Source: Curtobacterium salicis (GTDB taxonomy: Bacteria; Actinomycetota; Actinomycetes; Actinomycetales; Microbacteriaceae). From it: a stretch of 64,000 nt of DNA. The notes beneath the pieces were generated by a model that did no database searches, was not told the DNA's origin, and was given only the letters and a program-made list of their open reading frames with translations. The stretch lies in the NCBI RefSeq assembly GCF_011759505.1, contig NZ_JAAOYO010000001.1, forward strand, positions 62,001 through 126,000, in the 5' to 3' direction. Positions 26,945 to 35,150 of this stretch are shown here, in pieces (positions within the stretch are counted from its first letter, which is position 1; each line of letters begins with the position of its first letter). The translations under genes and the position numbers were made by a program.

Positions 26945-28111
26945 ATGACAACGCTCCGCACGGACCCTGCACCCGCGAACGGTAGCCAGCTGCCCCAACG
27001 GCCGCAGACGGCGTTGTTCCGTGACCTGGAGCGGCCAGGCCTGATCGTGTCGAATCTCACACCGAACTGGTTCGCGTCGATCATGGGCACGGGGATCGTC
27101 GCTGTCGCAGCTGCGTCACTGCCGCTGCAGTTCCCCGGGCTGCGCCTCGCGGCGACGGTCGTGTGGGCGATCGCCGCGGTGCTCCTCGTCGCCCTCACGA
27201 CCGCGACGGTGCTGCACTGGATCCGCTACCGGAGCACTGCAGCCGGGCACCAGCTCAACCCGGTGATCTCGCACTTCTACGGCGCACCACCGATGGCGTT
27301 CCTCACCGTCGGCGCCGGGACACTCCTGCTCGGCAAGGACTGGGTCGGCCTGCCCGCCGCCGTCACCATCGACTGGGTCCTGTGGACCATCGGCACCATC
27401 GGAGGACTGCTCACGGCAGTGCTCGTGCCGTACCTGGCGTTCACCCGCCACGAGAACAAGCCCGACTCCGCGTTCGGCGGCTGGCTGATGCCGATCGTCC
27501 CGCCGATGGTGTCCGCCTCCACCGGTGCGCTCCTGCTGCCGTACGCCCCCGCCGGGCAGGCGCGGGAGACGCTGCTGTGGTCCTGCTACGGCTTCTTCGG
27601 CCTCAGCCTCATCACGTCGCTGGTCGTGATCACGCTGATCTGGAACCGTCTCGCGCAGCACAAGGTCGGGGCCGCCGGCATGGTCCCGACTCTGTGGATC
27701 GTCCTCGGGCCGGTCGGACAGTCGATCACCGCGGTGAACCTCCTCGCATCGAACGCCCCCACCGTTGTCGATGCGAGTACCGCGCATGCCCTGCTGGTCG
27801 TGGCGCTGGTGTACGGGTTCGCGATGCTCGGCTTCGCGCTGCTGTGGACCGTCATCGCCCTCGCGATCACCATCCGCACTGCCCGCGAACACTTGCCGTT
27901 CAGCCTGACTTGGTGGTCCTTCACGTTCCCCGTCGGGACCTGCGTCACCGGCCTGAACGGGCTCGCCCTGCACTCAGGCCTGACCGTCGTTGCCGTCCTC
28001 GCCGTCATCTACTACGCCGGCCTCGTCGCCGCATGGATCACCGTTGCCCTTCGCACCTTTCACGGATCCGTCATCCGTGGCACCCTGCTGGCACCGCCAC
28101 AGCCGGCATGA
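26945..28111 (+). CDS. TDT/SLAC1-family transporter (TehA-like)
   Basis: A 388-residue protein with about ten hydrophobic segments. It begins with NLTPNWFASIMGTGIVAVAAASLP, the signature of the tellurite-resistance/dicarboxylate transporter family that includes TehA, sulfite exporters and SLAC1 anion channels, and includes ISHFYGAPPMAFLTVG. Substrate uncertain: sulfite, malate or another anion. Paired with a divergent LysR regulator as is common for this family. Coupled by ATGA to the next gene. Confidence 0.85.
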   Translation: MTTLRTDPAPANGSQLPQRPQTALFRDLERPGLIVSNLTPNWFASIMGTGIVAVAAASLPLQFPGLRLAATVVWAIAAVLLVALTTATVLHWIRYRSTAAGHQLNPVISHFYGAPPMAFLTVGAGTLLLGKDWVGLPAAVTIDWVLWTIGTIGGLLTAVLVPYLAFTRHENKPDSAFGGWLMPIVPPMVSASTGALLLPYAPAGQARETLLWSCYGFFGLSLITSLVVITLIWNRLAQHKVGAAGMVPTLWIVLGPVGQSITAVNLLASNAPTVVDASTAHALLVVALVYGFAMLGFALLWTVIALAITIRTAREHLPFSLTWWSFTFPVGTCVTGLNGLALHSGLTVVAVLAVIYYAGLVAAWITVALRTFHGSVIRGTLLAPPQPA

Positions 28112-28680
28112 GTACCCCCGAGGAACTCGCTGACGTTCGATCGCTGAACGGTCTCGCGGAGACGTGGCGGACCGCGCCCGACGGCAGCCGACGGTTCGTC
28201 CCGAGCTTCGACCCACGATCCGGCGGCAGATTCAGCCGTGTCCTGGTCCTGATGCAGTCGCCTGGCCCCCAGACCATCGCCGCAGCGCACGCAGCGATCT
28301 GCAGCGAGGACAACCCGGGCCCGACCGCGGCCGCGTTCCGAGCAGCCCGTATCGAGTCCGGACTCGCACGCGGCGAGTACGTCCGCTGGAACCTTGTCCC
28401 ATGGGAACTGCCCGACCGCGTGCGACTCGAGGACATCGACGAGGGGCGGCATGCCCTCGCCACACTGCTCGCGGCCCTCCCCGCTCTCACTGCGATCGTC
28501 ACGTACGGGGCCGTTGCCCTCGACGGCGTCATGCGACACTTCACCCTGGACGAGCACCCCCGACTCCTTCCGGTCATCGCAGCACCACATCCGTCTCCCG
28601 CCAACGGCCGCCACCGATCGGAACAACACCTCCGTTCCGTGCAAGCACTCCGGCTCGCCGCGCGAGCGCGGCAGACGTAA
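28108..28680 (+). CDS. Uracil-DNA-glycosylase-like protein
   Basis: A 190-residue protein with features of the UDG fold: VLVLMQSPGPQT near the N-terminus, GEYVRWNLVPWEL (NxVPW segment) and a C-terminal APHPSPANGR similar to the HPSP loop of uracil glycosylases. The catalytic residues of family 1 enzymes are not clearly present, so activity and substrate are open. Co-translated with the TDT transporter through ATGA. Confidence 0.65.
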   Translation: MSTPEELADVRSLNGLAETWRTAPDGSRRFVPSFDPRSGGRFSRVLVLMQSPGPQTIAAAHAAICSEDNPGPTAAAFRAARIESGLARGEYVRWNLVPWELPDRVRLEDIDEGRHALATLLAALPALTAIVTYGAVALDGVMRHFTLDEHPRLLPVIAAPHPSPANGRHRSEQHLRSVQALRLAARARQT

Positions 28681-28820
28681 CAAATACGAACGATTCCGCT
28701 ACAACTGTCCGTCCCGACGCTGCGCCAGGGTGCGAGGCGGCGTGTCTTGTATCGGAACCCAGTCCCAGAATCTACGTCCCGCCACTACCCCCGCCAGTCG
28801 AGTTTCGCTACGTTCTCTTC

Positions 28821-29423
28821 ATGGGTCACCTCCTCGGGTACGCGCGCGTGTCCACCACAGACCAGGACGCGTCGCTCCAGATCGACGCGCTGGGCGCCGC
28901 TGGCTGCTACCGCGTGTTCGTCGACACCATGTCGGGGTCCCTTCAACACCGACCCGAACTCGACAAGCTCCTCGACCAGCTCCGCCCCGGCGACACCCTC
29001 GTCGTCTGGCGACTCGACCGGCTCGGTCGCTCCATCCGGCACCTCATCGATCAGCTGCACGCTCTCGCCGAGCGCGGTGTCGGGTTCCGCTCCCTGCAAG
29101 AGACCATCGACACCACCTCACCCGGCGGACGGCTCGTGTTCCATGTCTTCGCCGCGTTGGCGGAGTTCGAACGGGACCTCATCAAGGAACGCACCAACGC
29201 CGGGCTCGCCGCCGCCCGCGCCCGCGGGCGCACCGGCGGCCGACCGTCTCGCCTCTCCGCGGACCAGGTGCGCACCGCACGCCGGCTCTACGAGCAGCAG
29301 GACATGACCGTCGCGCAGATTGGCGACGTGCTCGGCGTCAGCCGCACCACCATCTACCGGGCACTCGCGAAGCACGCCGAGCCGGTCGCGGCGCGACGAA
29401 CCAAGCCTTCCCCAACGATGTAG
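28821..29423 (+). CDS. Serine resolvase/invertase (Tn3/Hin family)
   Basis: A 200-residue small serine recombinase: LGYARVSTTDQD with catalytic Ser11, VVWRLDRLGRS, FAALAEFERDLIKERTNAGL and a C-terminal HTH (MTVAQIGDVLGVSRTTIYRALAKH). It resolves or inverts DNA between res/gix-like sites. Appears intact. Followed after 6 bp by a broken transposase/ATPase gene, so it is probably the resolvase of that decayed transposon. Confidence 0.92.
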   Translation: MGHLLGYARVSTTDQDASLQIDALGAAGCYRVFVDTMSGSLQHRPELDKLLDQLRPGDTLVVWRLDRLGRSIRHLIDQLHALAERGVGFRSLQETIDTTSPGGRLVFHVFAALAEFERDLIKERTNAGLAAARARGRTGGRPSRLSADQVRTARRLYEQQDMTVAQIGDVLGVSRTTIYRALAKHAEPVAARRTKPSPTM

Positions 29424-29429
29424 CTGGCC

Positions 29430-30185
29430 ATGGACGCGAGCGAGCGGTGGCGCATCCTTCGACTGCACGTCGAGGACGCCATCCCGCTCACCACCCTGGC
29501 CCGCACCACGGGCGTCGCCGAGCGCACCCTGCAACGCTGGCTCGCCGGCAACCGAACAGGCGGATACACGGCTCTCGCCGACGGCACCCGCACCGATCAT
29601 GGCGCCCGACGGACGGCACCGGAACTGGTGCGCCTGATTGGGGGGCTCGCACTCACCAAGCCACGACCCTCGATCGCCACGATTCGCCGTCAGATCGGCA
29701 TCCACTGCAGCGGACGCGGACTGCCGTCACGGTCGTACTCCGTCATGCGGTCGATCGTGACCACCCTCGACCCCGGGATGGTGACGCTTGCGCTGGAGGG
29801 GCCGGCGTCGTACGGGGAGCTCGGGAAGACACTCGACCCCGACGACTTCAGCGATGCACAAACCATCGCCGCCGTCGAACGAATCACCCGCGGTAACTTC
29901 CGCCTCCTCGAACACCTGCTCCTTCAGATCCAACGCGTCCTGAGGATCAACGAGCTCGACGTCACCACCAACGACGTCGTCGAAGCCGCCCGCAGCACCC
30001 TCGTCATCGGCACCACCCGACCCGACGCCGATCGCAGCGAAAACGACGATACAGAGCGAGGCTGCTCACAGGGTCGCGACGGACCTGACCAGCAGCAGTT
30101 ATCGGTCCCAATTGACGGAGTCATCGAACGCACGGCTCGCTGCGTCTGTGAAGGCCGAAGCGCTGCCGCTGAGCCGCTCCCGTAG
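29430..30185 (+). pseudogene. Remnant: Mu/TniA-like transposase N-terminus fused to TniB-like ATPase C-terminus
   Basis: Residues 1 to about 128 match the N-terminal HTH region of Mu/TniA-type DDE transposases (TTLARTTGVAERTLQRWLAG; KPRPSIATIRRQIG). From about residue 129 (GELGKTLDPDDFSDAQTIAAVERITRGNFRLLEHLLLQ) it resembles the C-terminal lid of the AAA+ transposition ATPase. The DDE catalytic core and the Walker motifs are absent, so an internal deletion of roughly 1.5-2 kb joined two adjacent genes near 29811. The last 40 codons run into the convergent gene and are probably not real. Confidence 0.75.
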
Positions 30186-31289
30186 TGCTCGTTCCACGAA
30201 TTCTCGGCGGAAATCCGCGTGCAGGCCTTCGGACGCCCAGCCGAAGTACGGGTGCTGCTCAAACCCCGCATCGATACTGTCGACCCGCCCAAGCAGATTC
30301 GCGATTTGCTCCTCCGTCAACGAGGGGCGCAGGAGCATGTACTGATCCGTGAGCGCATCCGTATCGATCGCGATCGCCTCGTGGCCGGGCGCCCATTCCA
30401 CCACCACTCCATCCTCGAAGCGGCCACCGCCGCCGTGGAGTAGCGGATTGCGGAACTCGCGCGCGAGGTCGCCCAGTTCCATCTTCAGCCGAGCAGTCTC
30501 CGCGTCGTGAGGTTTTGGAAAAGCTATGTCGAACTGCTGAGCCCACTGCCCAGTCAGTAGATCTTCGAGGGAGAAACCCTCATCCAGGACTGCAGGCGAG
30601 AATGACGAGAGAATCACGAGCAGGTGTTGCACCCAGGCGAAGTATCCCGCAACGAGCGCTGTTGCCCGATAGGACTGTTCCCGCTCCCGAAAGGTTGCGC
30701 CGAGCAGGCTCCCGAACAGCTGCTGGATGGCTTCCGAGGTTTCAAGTTTCGCCGTAGCCCGACCTGACACTTGCACCGGATTTGCGACTTTCGCGCGCTC
30801 GATCGTCTGACGGTGAAAGTCGACCATCCCGCGGTAACGCGGTAACTGATTCAGGACGACGGCTCGACCGGCTCGGATGCTGGGGCTGAGTCGGGGCGTC
30901 ACAATACGGCTATACAGCGATCTGGCGGCTTTCAACAGGCGCGTTGCGATGGCTGCGGAGTCCGCTGGCTCCCCATGATCGTTTGATTGTGGGCCAAACA
31001 AGTCGAGCCGTATGCCGGACTTCGTCCAGCGGAGTCGGCAGCTTCTACCGTTGAGACTGAACGAGTACAACCAACGTGTCTTGTCAAATGCTGGCTCCGA
31101 AAATGCACCTAGGCTCCGGAACAGGAGGTCGAACATCCCCTCGTAGGCGACCGCGGCAACCGGTAGACGGTGGGTGTAAACGGGACCCGAGTCATCGGGG
31201 GCGGCATCCGCCGGCTCGAACCCCCGGAGCTCCCGCTGTAGGACGCCCACGACAGCGTCGGCGATATTCTGCGCAGTCTCATTCTCCAC
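30099..31289 (-). CDS. Unknown protein with HEPN-type RNase motif, defence-island context
   Basis: A 396-residue soluble protein with no clear family. The most informative segment is LAREFRNPLLHGGGG near residues 276-289: Arg280-Asn281-x3-His285 fits the R-x4-6-H motif of HEPN ribonucleases, usually written RNxxxHG. Helices before it (TALVAGYFAWVQHLLVILSSF) fit the four-helix HEPN bundle. It is the downstream partner, on the same strand, of the predicted nuclease gene starting at 32247, with 157 bp between. It may be a toxin or effector of the adjacent CBASS-like system; that is inference. Confidence 0.55.
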   Translation of the reverse strand: MENETAQNIADAVVGVLQRELRGFEPADAAPDDSGPVYTHRLPVAAVAYEGMFDLLFRSLGAFSEPAFDKTRWLYSFSLNGRSCRLRWTKSGIRLDLFGPQSNDHGEPADSAAIATRLLKAARSLYSRIVTPRLSPSIRAGRAVVLNQLPRYRGMVDFHRQTIERAKVANPVQVSGRATAKLETSEAIQQLFGSLLGATFREREQSYRATALVAGYFAWVQHLLVILSSFSPAVLDEGFSLEDLLTGQWAQQFDIAFPKPHDAETARLKMELGDLAREFRNPLLHGGGGRFEDGVVVEWAPGHEAIAIDTDALTDQYMLLRPSLTEEQIANLLGRVDSIDAGFEQHPYFGWASEGLHADFRREFVERALRERLSGSASAFTDAASRAFDDSVNWDR

Positions 31290-31446
31290 TCGATGAAGGT
31301 ACCGCTCATCGACAGAGTGTCACGCGGGGTTCTGCGCTGCGTGACGACCGCCCTGTCGGCCAGATATTCGGGACCGTCGAGTCGCGCCGCGCCGCGCCGC
31401 GCCGGATCTTGCGTGTGGGATAGACCTCCGGTGGATGGCAAGTGAA

Positions 31447-32247
31447 CTAGTCTGCGCCGCTGTCCGGGAACTCGGCCGGATCGATGCCGTCGAGCAGGGC
31501 ATCGTATGCACGCAGATCAACCGCCATGGCGGTGCCAACGGACTGCAGCCTGCGGAACAGACGCAACGCGAAGAAGATCAGTTGAGTACCCGGTGAAGAC
31601 ACTTCTAGACCCGGACTCAGGAGTTCCAAGTTCGCGCTGTCGAGAACGTGATCGAAAGCGTTGTGCTCTAGGGCGAGCCCCATATCGAGATGAGCGTCGC
31701 CGTGGTGGCTGGCCAGTTGCGCTTTCGCCGCGGGCGAGTCAAATCCGTTCGTCCATCCGCTCCGGAGCCCGACGATGCCGCCAAGAATGGGTCGAGATTC
31801 AGGCGGAGGCCCATCATGCGTACCCGAGATGTCCACGATCGGTCCGGACCGGCGGACGAGGCGGCGGACGCTCGCGACCTTCTCGGCCGCGTACCTCAGG
31901 GTCCCTGCCGCGACCTCGGGCTTCACCTCGAGGACCGCGTACACGCTCTCGACGGGCACGATGCGGCTGGATCCGGCCTCGAACCATAGTGGCGAGTACT
32001 GGCGGTCGTAAATTGCAAGATCAATCTGCTCGCTCTGATCGCCGTTCGAGTCCATGGCGAAGATGGGGCCGATCTCGTACCGCCCCGGAAGGAACGAGCG
32101 GAGCATACGGCCCCAGTTCGCCTCCGACGCATCTCCAAGGGTGGTGGGGTGCTTGGTGAAGTCCAGCGGCAACTCGAGCTGAGCAGCCAGGAGGCGCTGT
32201 CGCTTGACGAACGCCTCTCTGATATCGACGCGATGTTGCTTGGCCAT
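31447..32247 (-). CDS. DUF6602-like predicted PD-(D/E)XK nuclease
   Basis: A 266-residue protein. Glu43 (ASEANWGRML), Asp76 (QIDLAIYD) and Glu107-x-Lys109 (YAVLEVKPE) reproduce the E...D...ExK layout of PD-(D/E)XK nucleases, with the usual strand pattern between. It resembles DUF6602 proteins found in defence regions. It diverges from the CD-NTase operon across 97 bp, so it could be the DNA-degrading effector or an independent defence gene. The second half (GTQLIFFALRLFRRLQSVG) is helical and unassigned. Confidence 0.65.
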   Translation of the reverse strand: MAKQHRVDIREAFVKRQRLLAAQLELPLDFTKHPTTLGDASEANWGRMLRSFLPGRYEIGPIFAMDSNGDQSEQIDLAIYDRQYSPLWFEAGSSRIVPVESVYAVLEVKPEVAAGTLRYAAEKVASVRRLVRRSGPIVDISGTHDGPPPESRPILGGIVGLRSGWTNGFDSPAAKAQLASHHGDAHLDMGLALEHNAFDHVLDSANLELLSPGLEVSSPGTQLIFFALRLFRRLQSVGTAMAVDLRAYDALLDGIDPAEFPDSGAD

Positions 32248-32344
32248 GCACCCCTCGTTTCAGTCCCGCATCCACCCTATGCGCGGATGTCGGTGGTCGA
32301 CGCTAGCGTGAGGATCACCGAAAACTTGGAATCTGTGGAGTGCC

Positions 32345-33304
32345 ATGACTATCACCGACTCGTTCGCGACCTTCCAGTCCGTCGTGAACGCGGACCCCGA
32401 TCAGGTGGCCGAGGCCCGCCGACGGAGGCGGTTGTTCGAGCGTGCGTTCAAGTCCGAACCCGACGTCGTCGAGGTCGTACCCTCCGGCTCGTTGGCACGA
32501 GGAACTCACAAAGATCCGATCCACGATGTCGACCTCATCGTTGTTTACGACGCTTCTCAGCACGAGGCGTGGGGTGCGTCCGGTGCATCCGCCCACGATG
32601 CCCTCGATCATGCGCGCGCAGCCGTCAACCGCCTTCTCGGGGTCGGGGCAGGAACGGTCGACCAGCTGGTTCGCCTCGCCCGACCTCGAAACCACGCGGT
32701 CAAGTGCTTCTTGGACGATCCCGAAGACGTGGACGCGTTCACCGTCGATGTCATGCCAGCGCTCAGGACCGATCGGGGCTTCCTCATCCCCGAAGCGCTT
32801 AGCGAAGGATGGGTGGACGCGGATCCTGAGTACCTCATCGCGGAGGCTGCCCGAAAGCACTCAGAGTGGTCGCAGTACGCAGGCGCCGTCCGAATGCTGA
32901 AGTTCTGGGGCGCGGAGCAAGCGCCGCTGAAGGTCAAGTCGCTTGTGATGGAAGTGCTCGCACTCGAACACCTGTCCACTGACCTCAATCGACCTGCCGC
33001 GATTCGAAATTTCTTCACTGCGGCCGCGTTCCGGATCGACTCCGGGCTCGTCGTCGAAGACCCGGCACACCTTTGCGGCCCAATCCAGAGCGATCTCGAC
33101 ATGGACGAGCTCGGCTCTCGACTCCGGACCGCGTCGAACATCGCCATCGACGCCGGCGCAGCGCAAGTCGCAAACGATGACGCGCGTGCGAGTCGGCTGT
33201 GGCGAGAGATCTTCGGTGAAGAGTTCCCGGAGATTCTTGCGGCCGCTGGCGCAGCCGTCGTGCCGGATGGGCCACGGACCGTGAAAGACAGTCCGCAAGG
33301 GTGA
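32345..33304 (+). CDS. CBASS CD-NTase (cGAS/DncV-like nucleotidyltransferase)
   Basis: A 319-residue nucleotidyltransferase with the motif VPSGSLARGTHKDPIHDVDLIV: Gly48-Ser49, then Asp61 and Asp63, with the third acidic residue Asp135 in FTVDVMPAL. The helical domain follows (KHSEWSQYAGAVRMLKFWGA). CD-NTases sense phage infection and make cyclic oligonucleotides. The chain ends SPQG, i.e. with a free C-terminal Gly, as needed for conjugation by the E1/E2-type enzymes of type II CBASS. The gene is coupled (GTGA) to an E2, and E1 and JAMM genes follow, a context that supports this role. Confidence 0.88.
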   Translation: MTITDSFATFQSVVNADPDQVAEARRRRRLFERAFKSEPDVVEVVPSGSLARGTHKDPIHDVDLIVVYDASQHEAWGASGASAHDALDHARAAVNRLLGVGAGTVDQLVRLARPRNHAVKCFLDDPEDVDAFTVDVMPALRTDRGFLIPEALSEGWVDADPEYLIAEAARKHSEWSQYAGAVRMLKFWGAEQAPLKVKSLVMEVLALEHLSTDLNRPAAIRNFFTAAAFRIDSGLVVEDPAHLCGPIQSDLDMDELGSRLRTASNIAIDAGAAQVANDDARASRLWREIFGEEFPEILAAAGAAVVPDGPRTVKDSPQG

Positions 33305-33840
33305 CGGACGAAGCAGCCCTAACCCGATGGTTCGACTGGGACCCGAGCCGGCTCCTCCGAGATGTCGACGAACTGGCTGTCATCGCGCCGGACCTGCTTC
33401 GTCGCACCCCGGAGGGTGAATTCCTCGCGAACGGTGGCTGGGTCGGCACACTGCCTCTATGGCCGTTTGATCGGCCAGCACCCCCGAACCTCGACGCACT
33501 CCTTCCGAACCCGATGAGCGTCGTCATCACCTACCCCTCGGCGTACCCAATGCTTCCGCCTCGCGTTTACCCAACGGAGCCACAACCAGCGATCCTCGAG
33601 GTCTCGGACACTGTCTGGCATGTCTCGCCGGGAGGGTCGCTGTGCCTCTTTCAGTCCGACGGAATGTGGGACCCCTCGGCCAGCATCGGAGACATCGTCC
33701 TCAAAAGCGCTGGCTGGCGCATCGAATACGAGCTGATGCATCGAGGCGCGATTGCTCGGATGACCGAACGGGGAATCGTCACAGACACGCACCTTGACTA
33801 CCTCGTCGTCGAGCAGGCGAAGCAGGCGGCCGAGGAATGA
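33301..33840 (+). CDS. Stand-alone E2-like conjugating enzyme of the CBASS operon
   Basis: A 179-residue protein of the E2/UBC fold. The central region has VVITYPSAYPMLPPRVYP (the YPxxPP strand-loop of E2 enzymes), then WHVSPGGSLCLFQSDGMWDP with the probable catalytic Cys115 and the downstream Trp-x-P. In most type II CBASS the E2 domain is fused to E1 as Cap2; here it is a separate gene with GTG start, overlapping the CD-NTase stop and the E1 start (ATGA). It would transfer the CD-NTase C-terminus to a target. Confidence 0.78.
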   Translation: MTDEAALTRWFDWDPSRLLRDVDELAVIAPDLLRRTPEGEFLANGGWVGTLPLWPFDRPAPPNLDALLPNPMSVVITYPSAYPMLPPRVYPTEPQPAILEVSDTVWHVSPGGSLCLFQSDGMWDPSASIGDIVLKSAGWRIEYELMHRGAIARMTERGIVTDTHLDYLVVEQAKQAAEE

Positions 33841-35150
33841 CGAACTCTCCGTTCGTAATGGTGCCGCGCGATGCCCTCCGTCTGATCAATGCCTCGTCGC
33901 GTCGTCTCGGCAACCTCCGATTCAAGCTCTCCGAGACAGACGGTCGCTTTGTCGTAGACGCTGTCGAGACGAGCGAGAACACATTCGTCGACGTGCGCCC
34001 CGATCGGTTGTTCGCATCGCTAACGTGGGGTGATCTGACTCGGTGGGGGCAATGGGCACGATCGGACAGCCCGGATCTCGCGGCAACCTACCTGCTGCTC
34101 ACACGGCGACCGAACGGAGCCCTTCCCTTCGAAGCCCTCCATCAAATGGTCCCCGGGACCGACGACCCCGGCGCCATCTCAGGACTGCTCATCGTGAGCC
34201 ACGAAGACGTTCCTCCGGAACTCAGGGCTGCGGGCATGCCAGAATTCTCGGGGTGGCTGGTCGAACGAGACGGTGTCGTCCCGTTCCCGGTTCATGCCGA
34301 GCCGGAGGACTTTGGCGCCTCCCAACTCACTGGTGACTGGCCGCTCCGTCAACTGGCGAAAGAGTCGATAACCATTGTCGGCACCGGCTCGATCGGCAGC
34401 GCGGCGGCTGACGCGCTCTCACGAATTGGCGTGGGGGAACTTCACCTCGTGGATCCCGATCGGCTTCTGTGGCACAACGTGATCCGCCACCGCCTTGGAC
34501 CTGAATCCGTAGGTCGGTACAAAGTCGACGCCTTGGCCGCGTCCATAGCCGAGCGCGACGCGGACACGAATCCGGCTACTCGGACAACGCTCATCCCACA
34601 CCGACTGGATGTCGTCGAGCACGCCGAGCTCTTTCGTCCGATCATCCAGGCTTCGACAGTCGTGCTCTGTTGCGCAGATGGAATTGCCCCGCGACGCGTG
34701 GTCAATCATCTGGCCCGTCTCGCTCGGACGTCTGCGATCTTCGCGTGTGTACTCAATGGCGGGAGTATCGGCGAGATCTTCCGATCGCGCCCGGGCCGCG
34801 GCCGAGGATGTCTGCTCTGTCACCGCGCCTACCTGGAAGCCAACGGGTGGATCGACCCGGAAGCCGATCAGGAACTCGGGTACGGCACTGGAAGTTCGCA
34901 CAAGCCAATGACTGCGATCCCGAGCGACTTGCAGTTGGTGGGGCAACTCGCGGCACAGGCGACTATCGCAACGCTCCTCGAGTCGCGACAAGGAATGCCG
35001 GGCTCGCGCCTTCCGAGTGATCACGCCGTGATCGGGCTCCGGCCGGTGATGGCGCTTGCGGGCCCGTTTGGCGTCTCGGCGCCGGGGGAGCTCCGCTGGT
35101 CGGAAGTGCCACCCCATCGAGCCGCGTGCGCGACATGTTCTCTGACTTAG
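33837..35150 (+). CDS. E1-like (ThiF/HesA) activating enzyme of the CBASS operon
   Basis: A 437-residue protein. The first 175 residues form a separate N-terminal domain of unknown fold. Next is a ThiF-type adenylation domain: ITIVGTGSIGSAAADAL with G182-x-G-x-x-G187, LHLVDPDRLLWHNVIRHRLG with the Asp and Arg that bind ATP, and VLCCADGIAPRRVVNHL. Cys304 (FACVLNGG) is a candidate catalytic Cys. Cys325/Cys328 (CLLC) and Cys431/Cys434 (CATC) form a likely zinc site. It should adenylate the C-terminal Gly of the CD-NTase and hand it to the separate E2. Confidence 0.83.
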   Translation: MTNSPFVMVPRDALRLINASSRRLGNLRFKLSETDGRFVVDAVETSENTFVDVRPDRLFASLTWGDLTRWGQWARSDSPDLAATYLLLTRRPNGALPFEALHQMVPGTDDPGAISGLLIVSHEDVPPELRAAGMPEFSGWLVERDGVVPFPVHAEPEDFGASQLTGDWPLRQLAKESITIVGTGSIGSAAADALSRIGVGELHLVDPDRLLWHNVIRHRLGPESVGRYKVDALAASIAERDADTNPATRTTLIPHRLDVVEHAELFRPIIQASTVVLCCADGIAPRRVVNHLARLARTSAIFACVLNGGSIGEIFRSRPGRGRGCLLCHRAYLEANGWIDPEADQELGYGTGSSHKPMTAIPSDLQLVGQLAAQATIATLLESRQGMPGSRLPSDHAVIGLRPVMALAGPFGVSAPGELRWSEVPPHRAACATCSLT

